A DNA stretch of 64,000 nucleotides, from contig RSEH01000100.1 of assembly GCA_006503475.1 (NCBI GenBank), forward strand, positions 89,589 to 153,588. The letters run 5' to 3'. The notes beneath the pieces were generated by a model. It saw only the letters and a program-made list of their open reading frames with translations. It searched no databases and had not been told where the DNA came from. Below are positions 50,701 through 58,485 of this stretch, one piece after another (position 1 is the first letter of the stretch; every line of letters begins with the position of its first letter). Both the position numbers and the translations under genes were made by a program. Origin of the DNA: Stentor roeselii (Eukaryota; Ciliophora; Heterotrichea; Heterotrichida; Stentoridae).

Positions 50701-53700
50701 AAGATATCAAAATCTGTATTCTCAAACAATCGAACAAATAATCTATGGGTTATTATTTCTCGAGGAAGTTTAGAAACGGGTTGGCCATCAATAAGAAATG
50801 CACCATCTAAGCCGATTTCAATTGTTTTTGATATTTCTTTATCTGTTTGGGCTATGTAAATTATTGAATATGTTTCGGGGTTATAATTGAAAGAAGTTGA
50901 CTTTTTACATTTTATTGAATCTGGCCATTTAATGAACAAAAAATCGTGTAGGGATGCAATATTTTGTTGAAGAGTTTCGATAAGATAACTTTCCAATCCC
51001 AAAATAGTTTCTTTCGTCCATGATAATAAATTTTCTTTGAGTGGTTTTTTGGAAAAGCCATATAAAATTGTATAATCATAAATCTTTGTTATTGATAGAA
51101 AAAAACAGATAATATCTTGATTGCTTTTCATAATTAATTTCAAATACTCTTTCTCTACATTATAAGTCAAAATACAAATGCAACAAATTTCAAGTAGCTT
51201 ATTCTTTGTTTTATTTTTTAAGGTTTCAGGTAAGTTTCCAGATATCATTAACATATCTTCTATTTTTTTCTGCCAATCAGTCCCGATTTTTCTTGTTCTT
51301 AGAAGTAATGAAATGAATTTTTCTCTTTGCATTTGGCTTAAAGTGAAACTAATCACCCTTAATACGATAACAATCACATTAAGTAAAACCAGATGCTCAT
51401 TCCAATTCTCAATGCAAGTATCTAAAAGGCTAGATAAAGAAATATGAAGCTGGTCTAAATAAACTCCACTGCTTAAAAGTTCTTGAAATATGGTAAAAGT
51501 AATAGAATTGTGTTCACATTCACATAAGGGCCCGACCTCCCATAAAGACTGACAGATTAAATTAACAACCGATTTTTTTTTTAATTGTAAAACTCTTGTT
51601 TCCACTGCATCAAATAAATTGTAAAGTTGAAGATTTAAACCAGCTCGAAACAGAGAGTACTTTATATATTCCTTTTTATTCATTTCTATTGGACAGTCTC
51701 CTTGCTTTGAAATTGCCTGATTTTCAGAATATGAATTTTCCATTAATACCCATTGCAATTTTTTATAGTTTCCTTCGTTTTGGAATGTTAAATATTTTTT
51801 TATATTTTTTTCGAAACAATTACTACCAATAGTAAAGCTTTTTTCTGCATAAACAAGATTATATCCATTTGGCTTTATGTAATCGTTTGAACTTTGGTTA
51901 TTACTGATATTTAATCTAGAAAAATGAGTATTTTTAAACGAATTGACAGTACTTTTCAAAGTTACACTCATTTCAACATGATTTGAGAAGTTTTTTAGAC
52001 GATTTTCAGTATTCCAGACTCCTTTGATTTGCATGGTTTTATTAGATTCTTCAAGTATTACATTCCGATATATGTTTATAGAATCCCTTAAATTTGCGAT
52101 CATTTCAGGAACGATTAGCTCAAAAATAACAAGTTTTTTTTCAATTTGAATTTCTGGTAGTAATTTTTCATAAATTTCGATAGTCATATTCCTTGCTTGG
52201 TTAGCTTTATCACATTTTAAACAGTTGTTCGAATGATAAGAATTACCACTCCAATTTCTTTCATATTTGCAGTTCAAGCTGTTAATTTCCGATAACAGTG
52301 ATTTGTACTCTTCCACTGATTTATTCACTTCTTTTCTTTTAGATTCTTTTTCATCTTCTTCTTGCTGATAAATCTTTTGTTTAAGATCTTTGAACTCCTT
52401 TAAATTTTTGCAATATCTATAAGCGAATAAATTTTTACTTGCTCGAGTAGATTCAAGTAAATATGGATATTTAGCTCGCTGTCTTTTTAAAAAGTAATTA
52501 AATATTTCTTGCGCATATTTAACATCACTAAGGGTAGGAAGAAGAAGCAATGAAAAAAACTCAGGATCGATACCTAATTGGTGTTCTAAAAGCAGAGGGT
52601 ATTTCTCTGAAGCGATGCTGTCAATAACTAAAATAATTTTTGATGCAGTTAATATCATTCTTGAATATCCAAGAGGGTTTTCCTTATATATTTGCTTTGC
52701 AGCATCGATATAAGGCATGAGGACTTTAAAAATCTGAAGGACATGCGACTTGAACTCTTCATTTGGATTTAAAGTAAACTTGACCCATGATTCAAAGTCG
52801 TTTAAAACCAATAAATCAGATGTTATATTTTTAAAGATATCAGATGAAGGAACTTTTGAGTCTAATCCTAGTCTTAAAAATTTTCTGTTTGATTTCTGAG
52901 AGTTACTGAAATCTCTAGGTTTAATGAGTTTAGATTCAATCTTTGTTATCAAATTACCAAAGTTGTGAAATTTATCTGTTAATTTTATTTGATAGGGATT
53001 GAGCAATGCTTTTTCCGACCTTGAACGTAAGACGGTGCCTTTGAACATTAAATCCATGATCCCTCTTCTAGACATTATAAATGCTTCTATTTCTCTTTCT
53101 AAGACATCATATATAATCGGAATTTCTTGCTCCAGTCTCTTCAATTTCTGTAGCCTTTTTGCAAGTTTTTGAATGATTTCGTAGTCTACCTCTATCTCAG
53201 TAGAAATAAGTTTTGCCAAAATAAAATGCGAGTTGATAATCAAAGCTTTATAAATAGCTTTTCCTTTTCTATCTCCGAGCTGTTCAACAAGTAAAATATT
53301 CAAAAAAATTTTCGCAGTAAGCCACATGCCGGATCTTCTGAAAGGGGCTCCTTTTAAATCACAGACAACATGATCTCTATATTTTTTAATCACTTGCACA
53401 AAATCTTCTGATTTATCAATGCAGCAGCAAGGAAGAAGCCAGTGATAAACAAGTTCAGGCGAAAAAGAATCTCGAAGTTCTTCAGTCTTAGAATTTTTCT
53501 TCATAGTTGTTGATTTGCTGACTTCGTTTGAGAAATTGGCCAAGTTTGCGAGGAATTTAGAAAACCCAAGTGATTCAAGAATCGAATTATCTGATAATAA
53601 AAAGCAAGCTTTTGGGTAAATGTTGGATAAATCGTAGGCATTTTCCAAATGTGTCACGTTTTTCGAGCTTGGCTGGAATATTGTTATTTGAGCCGGGCTT

Positions 53701-54113
53701 TTCGGGTCTTCTTTGACATGTATTGAAATCGAAGCGTTCTGCCCACGGAGGTAGAGCAGAAAAGGGTGATTTGGCTTCACTTGTTTCAAATAGAAGTGAA
53801 GAGTGTTTATGTTCACGAAATTTGAGTCTTGGGTACAGAACCAACTTCTGAATACTTCGAAGGCTGAAGCTAGATCCTTTAGACTACTTTCAGTACGGTT
53901 TCCAACATCTGAGAGGCTCTCTAGTATGAGAAGGATATAAAGATGTTCTTCCGTATGATTGTATTCCTTTTCGGAGTCTTTTCCCCCAGACTTTCCAGTA
54001 TCTGAGTCTTCAAGCCTTTGAATCAATTTTCTAGGGAAGAAAATTGAATTGTACAAGAGCTTCAGAGTAAAATTGTCTAATTCTAATTGAGAGAATGAAG
54101 GCTCAAAGAACAT
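44778..54113 (-). CDS. Giant DUF6606/DUF3638/DUF3645 P-loop protein
   Basis: This single uninterrupted frame encodes 3,111 aa. The N-terminus (LKLLYNSIFFPRKLIQ) fits DUF6606. The centre, around residue 2070, has RPVQVEVAKAMLFPQ, then QLNMGEGKTSLILPMIA, a DUF3638 block whose GEGKTS is a Walker A motif. CRDVIDESDEIL is a Walker B-like motif, and YLDDSHTRGTDL followed by VTLGRGLTKDRLMQACMRMRMLG is the DUF3645 block, with the look of helicase motifs V-VI. Such proteins of ~3,000 aa occur in fungi, plants and protists and are often labelled 'ubiquitinyl hydrolase' without a demonstrated activity. The layout suggests a SecA/helicase-like ATPase. No membrane segment is obvious. Its 9.3-kb length without a visible intron is notable. 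Confidence 0.92.
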   Translation of the reverse strand: MFFEPSFSQLELDNFTLKLLYNSIFFPRKLIQRLEDSDTGKSGGKDSEKEYNHTEEHLYILLILESLSDVGNRTESSLKDLASAFEVFRSWFCTQDSNFVNINTLHFYLKQVKPNHPFLLYLRGQNASISIHVKEDPKSPAQITIFQPSSKNVTHLENAYDLSNIYPKACFLLSDNSILESLGFSKFLANLANFSNEVSKSTTMKKNSKTEELRDSFSPELVYHWLLPCCCIDKSEDFVQVIKKYRDHVVCDLKGAPFRRSGMWLTAKIFLNILLVEQLGDRKGKAIYKALIINSHFILAKLISTEIEVDYEIIQKLAKRLQKLKRLEQEIPIIYDVLEREIEAFIMSRRGIMDLMFKGTVLRSRSEKALLNPYQIKLTDKFHNFGNLITKIESKLIKPRDFSNSQKSNRKFLRLGLDSKVPSSDIFKNITSDLLVLNDFESWVKFTLNPNEEFKSHVLQIFKVLMPYIDAAKQIYKENPLGYSRMILTASKIILVIDSIASEKYPLLLEHQLGIDPEFFSLLLLPTLSDVKYAQEIFNYFLKRQRAKYPYLLESTRASKNLFAYRYCKNLKEFKDLKQKIYQQEEDEKESKRKEVNKSVEEYKSLLSEINSLNCKYERNWSGNSYHSNNCLKCDKANQARNMTIEIYEKLLPEIQIEKKLVIFELIVPEMIANLRDSINIYRNVILEESNKTMQIKGVWNTENRLKNFSNHVEMSVTLKSTVNSFKNTHFSRLNISNNQSSNDYIKPNGYNLVYAEKSFTIGSNCFEKNIKKYLTFQNEGNYKKLQWVLMENSYSENQAISKQGDCPIEMNKKEYIKYSLFRAGLNLQLYNLFDAVETRVLQLKKKSVVNLICQSLWEVGPLCECEHNSITFTIFQELLSSGVYLDQLHISLSSLLDTCIENWNEHLVLLNVIVIVLRVISFTLSQMQREKFISLLLRTRKIGTDWQKKIEDMLMISGNLPETLKNKTKNKLLEICCICILTYNVEKEYLKLIMKSNQDIICFFLSITKIYDYTILYGFSKKPLKENLLSWTKETILGLESYLIETLQQNIASLHDFLFIKWPDSIKCKKSTSFNYNPETYSIIYIAQTDKEISKTIEIGLDGAFLIDGQPVSKLPREIITHRLFVRLFENTDFDIFPSTESLNSKTTNWISLEPNLKYSYVFTYNSSDKDIIQIKETRDYKGQVAELEFVPHEFFVNILPYALIEDYSHWLDRYEDKIYFRAKNFRKSSFSYEKYFTLDLNRRTIEESSKKRLLVNINSECFREFYSKVGFRMEKEEHIHIFLHPGTQQISIDFARFNIGFELSVDRSEILSKEFRGLKISEDQQIQTLIGLEDGLVLIDTRNDSDITKKKLIIPHGIVNFYHSDDHQSIKIETNEIKNPPFFIYEIDTRFGVLRAGESNAAWLYLAYLHAVTTSIMPDTFLRMPGTSRALEILQSPHTFSCTTLTTESYDILEMISELSPVREYVPPNLKTVEKVSWCKYISSYASHDVFIFLAEKLKNESLRFDNSEIDESEMKINALYEKSYGRVLSLNYKLSADYENLINESNFKQDFLPCFGIEINWNQDSINSARKINFENTTVCHFKLISDKLKKLSSLSWKSKMSSEIKLPNYSASFWIDISKNLIDYWIDLYEFCRSCPKEEMLGIKYGLALSAYLGADIELIEFFVVVLENQSHFNLLKVPEHLEYLNLGQNNINIQEINNIIKSQGVSKRDFSYQKYREYSKKGIKKTYIREMKENFDQINQQIINSWPNKQVQVGNNSFFNYQNINTQASQLFFKWFKNLEFSNFLDQLKAVCDNLPEVSNIKLKEVYIKNPSGFDFPPFELHLQSNLEASISIDSLKKARKIYETGHYLDETFLEVADIKSSSKTEEIPDFPLTSHSTSNLELSLITDLTKSWNEHFKHKNSKKPLKIIKNLENRLRNFLFLYKKQSKEFYKILESSVFSSNKFNSIFRATLSLPELTATEIQKQVLSSSSPSFKLNDDQIIICGAICVLWTLEQRIERCLSYLHSGESQSLALSRELENVPYENWSPKQEPGWLVLQIELDMMIRPVQVEVAKAMLFPQNKKNQVTQLNMGEGKTSLILPMIAMANKNSLLRITVLKSLFNINRSSLTQKLGGVLNRRVYILPCSRDTCFDKERIKMIDYLLKECQNKKGIFLTLPEYRLSFKLKGLELSRSTLKDEQDLGERMVSIEKWLELNCRDVIDESDEILSPKYQLVYTIGQQSQICCGKLRWQVIQAVLELAKNHFLELEQCYGDTAVSLEISSNLVAYPYFRLLSSDAYEDLCKKICLDILRGRAKQINFFEMKDIEIEVVSKYILNKEVNLETREKLKTIISKDSENYEIITILRGIFCFDIVLSAFSKRWRVNYGVNIKSEYLKQAVPYRAKDVPAERAQFAHPDISIMQTLLSYYYSGLTNEQLDQVFGILKHDPFPESEYESWILSIPKGVPIDNSIKSLKGVNLSEFHQKFDILYPLLRMHTSVINYWLNKCVFPKEAKEFSSKLSNSAWDLCPEKSLMTGFSGTNDSRFLLPLNTEFFEISELSGTNGSLIENLLLPENNSYFSMHAGISTQGILELISAVNPNLKLLLDVGALMLELDNKSLVQQWLKLRPDLEAGVFFDEKDEIKVIDRKEAVVSFEMSPYKFHLQACVIYLDDSHTRGTDLKIPKGTIGAVTLGRGLTKDRLMQACMRMRMLGKGHQVSFFACHEVDYAIQKLGSNIGSKEVMEWTIKNTNEMIADQFLYWAVQGLSFYRRLQIYENYLLKNDLKQYSLLYEEHEASDIMSLYEPDRIKMPLTEILKEKFLNTSNWLKAKEGNSSLFDQRAKQIIDVIDKNIGTLNVFSQLFDEEREIELEVEKEEEVQKDNKKSANPVKPEISSQLEKFISTGIVPKSSNQFIHLGQGFSSSSVKNDSQPEAWSKRIYLTHDYLNTVTKDLDGDSYLKPPKWICYNSSIENGDLVIISSFEANHFIKKFSEESTSLGLFMPRSRVDQKLIFSRYRLEIPQELLQQIGVFSGSMFLDKYEIDEYLNFTGYCPSPRSMIEHQLYNFGMIESCGYVLPENRLRVFGHNKCLFVINPSNLIIKIAEIRNYGIVSRFSHYFEIFQNGRRPFN

Positions 54114-55568
54114 ATTTATAAAAGTTCGGAAAAATGAAAATTACGCTTAAATAGAAAAATGTCTCATAAACTGCAAATATTTGAGACTACTTAATTCTAT
54201 TGAATTCAGGAATGACTGTCGAAGGTAAAGATACTTTTAAGTATATTTAAATATAATCTTTTGATAAAAAAGATATTTAGTTTATAGTAACAGAAGCAAG
54301 TGCAAAACTAATCAAGCAGCTTTTTATTTCTTTTAATTATTCTTAAAGATACAGTATACAATAAATTGAAAGGATCATGAATATATCGTTAAATCTATTG
54401 ATATCTAAATTTCCACTAGCTTAAATTAAATAGGATAAGCTAATACTCAAGAAACTAAGGAAATTTAAATATAGCAAGCGATAATTTTTGTGAACAAGAG
54501 TTTGAGCATTAGTCGGGTATTAATCAAATAATAAAATGAATTAAAGTAAAATAATATGAATAAAAGTTAGAAACAATAATTATATCATTTCATATCAAAT
54601 ATTTTTATTAATATACAGATGAAATTATGTAATTATAGTGAGAATTAGAGATCTAGAATAAAGAATTTACAATAAAACGATTTAAAATAATAAATTCTTG
54701 TGTTTCATTACTATAATGCGAAGATAAACCAATCTTTCATAATAAATTGGAGAGTGTATTTATAAGATAATCATCCGAAGTTACTAGGGTCTAGTAATTA
54801 TATTGTCTTCATTTACTAAATATATTTAAGAAATGGACTTTCAAACGATTTCATCGAGTGTTATTTTTAGCATAATACACAGGGTTATTACTTAAATCTT
54901 TTATCATTTTCTAAATCACAAAAGTTTTTAAAGATCAGAATAGATTTCATGAGTGAAACTAAGCATTAGATAGGTAACTAATCTATGTAATCTAATATCT
55001 ATATCGAATTGATATATTTAACATATTTGATATATTTAGCTTTAATATTTTGACTAATTTTTACAATCAAATCGAAAAATTTCTAAAAATTTTCAAAATT
55101 TTTGTGTGTATATTAAATTATTATAAATTCCCTATATGCGAGAAAATTCTGGCCTTATTTGGAACTCAATATATTCTAAATTATTTTTATACCAACCTTC
55201 CTTGATTATCTCAGTTAATTAATTTATCCCTTCCAGAAATTAATAATCAACTTTATCATTCCTTCCCTCAAATTACCTAGTTCTAAATTTTATAATCTTA
55301 ATTCAGTTCCATTTTATCCAAAAGGCATTAAAAATATAGACATTAAACAAGCCATCTCTATCAAATCCCATATTTCCAAATTCTTCCAAAACCCCATAAA
55401 ACCCACATCATCGAATTCTAATCCTTCAAAAACCAACGATTCCACCCAACCCATTCAAAATATTCCATTCTTAATATCTTCTAAAAAATCCATGCCCTAT
55501 TCCCAGTAGTCTTTCCACTTCCAAAACCCCAAAAATATTATTTTTTCCCCAGTAGTGTCTTATAATTA
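54114..55568. other. Gene-free region, AT-rich then pyrimidine-rich
   Basis: This 1.45-kb divergent spacer serves as promoter region for the giant gene and the B-box gene. The first ~1 kb is AT-rich with no recognisable element. The last ~300 bp before 55569 are strongly C/T-biased on the plus strand and hold a duplicated motif, CCCAGTAGT, near 55504 and 55549, the second copy ~20 bp before the ATG. Confidence 0.6.
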
Positions 55569-57137
55569 ATGGATAAGCGTTGTAAGTCTGACGGCTGCCG
55601 GCTGAGTCCGAAAAACAGTTGCTCATGCAACAGGACTTTAGCCTTTTGCGACACGCACATAAACGAGCATATGTTCGAGACCGGCTCTCACTTCAAGTGT
55701 CCCCTGCTGGACCTTGAAGACGCCCTGACCAGCCAGATGCTGAACGTCTCGACGACTGTGAAGTCAGTGATAATGACGAGCAAGGAGATGTTCAACGAGA
55801 TATGCAGCAAGTTGGTCGAAATCACTGAAGACCTGACCCACAGACAGCATTCTTTGATCAAGATGACGAATGACCTGCCTTCAGGTAACCTGAACATTGA
55901 ATCAATCAATCAACTCGGCCAGACAGGCCTCAAGTTCAGAAAGGCTGAAGACTTCAAGAAGCTCATCGAGCAGCACTTTTCTAAAGAAGAAGTAACTGTT
56001 GACTTCTCACTTTTCAATGAAGATTTTCAAAATATCATGAGTCATCTTGCGAAAAGTAATCAACTTCTTGAAGATGTCAAGGATAGGACTGATGCTGATC
56101 GCATCAGCAGGGAAGAGGTCTTGACAAGAATTCAACAAATTGAAAACTCAGCTCAACAGTCCTCTGCTCACTTTGAAAATCGTGTTAGGGAGATTGAAGA
56201 ATCTTTTAGAAAAAGAGAACAACTTTTGACTTTCAGGGATCAGACTGAAAGGGTTGAAAATCGTGTTGGAGTACTTGAAAATCAACTCTTGCAGCAGGAG
56301 CAGATACTTTTTGAGGTCAATCAGAAGTTTGAAAATGTTAATGTCGGAATTCTGCAGCATGATCAGGATTTGATAGAGAAGGAAAGGAAGTTGAGAGAGT
56401 TGCAGAGAAATGCGGAGGAGGAGTTAAATGTGAGGTTTGAGCAACTTAGTCAAGCTGTTGAGCAGCAGGTGAATGAACTGAATCAAGTTGTTGAAGCTTA
56501 TAGAAAGTCGGCTTCTGAGCAGATCGGGAAACGCAGTGAAGAAATGGATCAGAGGTATAATAAAAGGTCTGATGAAATAACGGATAATTTCAATGAGTTC
56601 TGTGATAGAATCACTGGACAGATCAATGGTCTTGAAAATCAGTTTGTTGGAATGATTGATCAGTTTTCTATTGACTTCAGTCAGAAGGTTAGGTTTGAGA
56701 TTGATGGATATAAACAGTTTAAGAAAGATGAAATCGAAAGAATACAACGAGAAGAACAAGAAAGGTTGTTTAGAGAAGAGCAGGAACGGTTGTATAGGGA
56801 AGAACAAGAAAGGATCAGAATTGAACAAGAGCAAGAACGAAAAAGGATCAGAAGGGAACAGAAAAAGAAGGATAAAGAAGAAAAGAAAAGAATTGAAGAG
56901 CTAGCCAAAAAGAGAGAGGATGAACAACGAATTAAGGACGAAGAACAAAAGAAAAATGAAGCACCAAATAAAGGTTTGAATAATTCAGCATTTGAAGCTA
57001 TGAATTTAGAACAAAAAAAGAATCACTTTTTATCATTGAAATTAGGAGAGCCAGGAAATAATCCTAATCAATATCCTCATTCGATCAAAGAAATCAAGAT
57101 GACTAATGATGGTTTATATATGTTTGTTTGTAATTGA
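55569..57137 (+). CDS. B-box-like zinc finger / coiled-coil protein, possibly truncated
   Basis: The 522-aa protein has an N-terminal B-box-like zinc finger with eight regularly spaced Cys/His (CKSDGC, CSCNRTLAFCDTHINEH, then HFKC). A long coiled coil covers residues about 100-460, ending in an extremely charged Glu/Arg/Lys stretch. The C-terminal 40 residues (NPNQYPHSIKEIKMTNDGLYMFVCN) look like the first strand pair of a WD40 repeat, which then stops at a TGA. A full gene of this kind would be expected to continue into a beta-propeller, so the 3' part may have been lost; what follows is a degenerate minisatellite. RBCC-like proteins often act in ubiquitin ligation or as scaffolds, but no RING is seen. 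A decayed paralogue lies at 43363-44470. Confidence 0.82.
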   Translation: MDKRCKSDGCRLSPKNSCSCNRTLAFCDTHINEHMFETGSHFKCPLLDLEDALTSQMLNVSTTVKSVIMTSKEMFNEICSKLVEITEDLTHRQHSLIKMTNDLPSGNLNIESINQLGQTGLKFRKAEDFKKLIEQHFSKEEVTVDFSLFNEDFQNIMSHLAKSNQLLEDVKDRTDADRISREEVLTRIQQIENSAQQSSAHFENRVREIEESFRKREQLLTFRDQTERVENRVGVLENQLLQQEQILFEVNQKFENVNVGILQHDQDLIEKERKLRELQRNAEEELNVRFEQLSQAVEQQVNELNQVVEAYRKSASEQIGKRSEEMDQRYNKRSDEITDNFNEFCDRITGQINGLENQFVGMIDQFSIDFSQKVRFEIDGYKQFKKDEIERIQREEQERLFREEQERLYREEQERIRIEQEQERKRIRREQKKKDKEEKKRIEELAKKREDEQRIKDEEQKKNEAPNKGLNNSAFEAMNLEQKKNHFLSLKLGEPGNNPNQYPHSIKEIKMTNDGLYMFVCN

Positions 57138-58485
57138 TATGCAGGTATGACTCAACAGATTGTAAGTTTGATTTAGGTAAGATAAGAGGCAGAGATGGTC
57201 AATTTAACCAGAGGTATGAGATATTTGTCGGTATTTAAAGACAAAGAAAGTATCACTAACTAGTAGGTATGATTAACAAGAAGGTATCAAATATCAGCAG
57301 GTAAATGTTATTTAGGTATCAGTAAAAAAGACTGTAGACATTATAGTTAGGGAGTACTGACTAAGAAGGTATCAGTAACAAAGACAGTAGATTAACCAGC
57401 AGGTGATGCTCATAAAGGTAAGAGTAATCAAGAATGTAGAAATAAGCAGTAGGGGGTACATTTAAGAAGCAGGCAGTACTAATTATCAAGGTATCAGTAA
57501 CAAAGACTGTAGATTTAAACAGCAGGTATGAACTATGTAGGTACAAGTAACAAAGATCGTAGACTTAATCAGCAGCTGGTGATATCTAAGAAGGTAACAG
57601 TAATCAAGATTGTAGAGGTTAACAGATGGTACGGGTAAAAAAGGGCGTAGATTCGAATAGAAGGTAAAAGATTTTTAGTGCATGTTTACAACTTAACAAC
57701 TAAGAAACGAGAGTTCAATGCAGGAAATTCTGGTACAAAATCAAGACAGTGGAAAGATCGATATCCTGAATGTGTTTACGCTGCTTGGGGCTACTAAAAA
57801 TCATTTAGATAATTTAGATTTAGTTATAATGAACTTCCTGATATTTATATAATTAAAACTAAGATTGATATAGACGTATTCTTATGGATTACTAATTTCA
57901 CAACTTAATGCAAGGAACTAATCATCATAATAATATATATGGCATAATTAGGGGCCTTAATAAGGCTAAATACATCCATAGCTTATCTGTTTGGTTTAAA
58001 AACTCTCAGGATTTCTATAGGAGGACTGGAAATAGAAAGAGAATTAGCTTGCTAAGATTTTTTTTTAATGTTGTGATATAATCAGCTTTTTAGTTGAATG
58101 AATTCAAACAAACAAAATTTGAATTGGTATTATTAATCTAACGTGAATGTTTAAATATTGATGCTATTCATGTCTTAGTAATATATCAGTATCAATTGAT
58201 CAGTTAGATTGATTCCAGCAATAGCTTCAACGAATCAATTTATTACCAGGTAAAATGATGGGAAATCACTAAATAAATATAGAAATATTCATAATTTTAT
58301 TATGAATTATTTCCTGCATATGGCTCTTGTCTTAATATCTAAACAACCATTAAAATTTATTATTTTTTACTCAATTCACTGCTTTGTAGGTTGTTAGCAG
58401 TTTAAAATCTGTAAATTATTTTTTTCAAGTCTAAAAAATGTATCAATTTTATTTTCGTTATAAAATCCATAAATCTACTGTTATT
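57138..58485. other. Region of degenerate repeats and AT-rich DNA
   Basis: The first 500 bp are the ~50-bp minisatellite listed separately. At 57684-57797 a short open stretch (KKREFNAGNSG to CVYAAWGY) looks coding but has no clear start. The rest to 58485 is AT-rich with no recognisable gene. Confidence 0.5.
57165..57670. repeat. Diverged minisatellite, unit ~50-52 bp
   Basis: About nine degenerate copies carry the core GGTATCAGTAACAAAGACTG followed by TAGATT, an AGCAGGTATGA-like middle and a short variable tail. Clear copies begin near 57315, 57366, 57415, 57490, 57539 and 57591, mostly 49-52 bp apart. The longer gap between 57415 and 57490 suggests a partial copy. The array starts just after the stop of the B-box/coiled-coil gene and is riddled with stop codons in all frames. 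Confidence 0.85.

Noticed and set aside
57165-57670. Regular ~50-bp repeats as a CRISPR array
   Set aside because: The repeats are degenerate with no constant-repeat/variable-spacer pattern, and the genome is eukaryotic.
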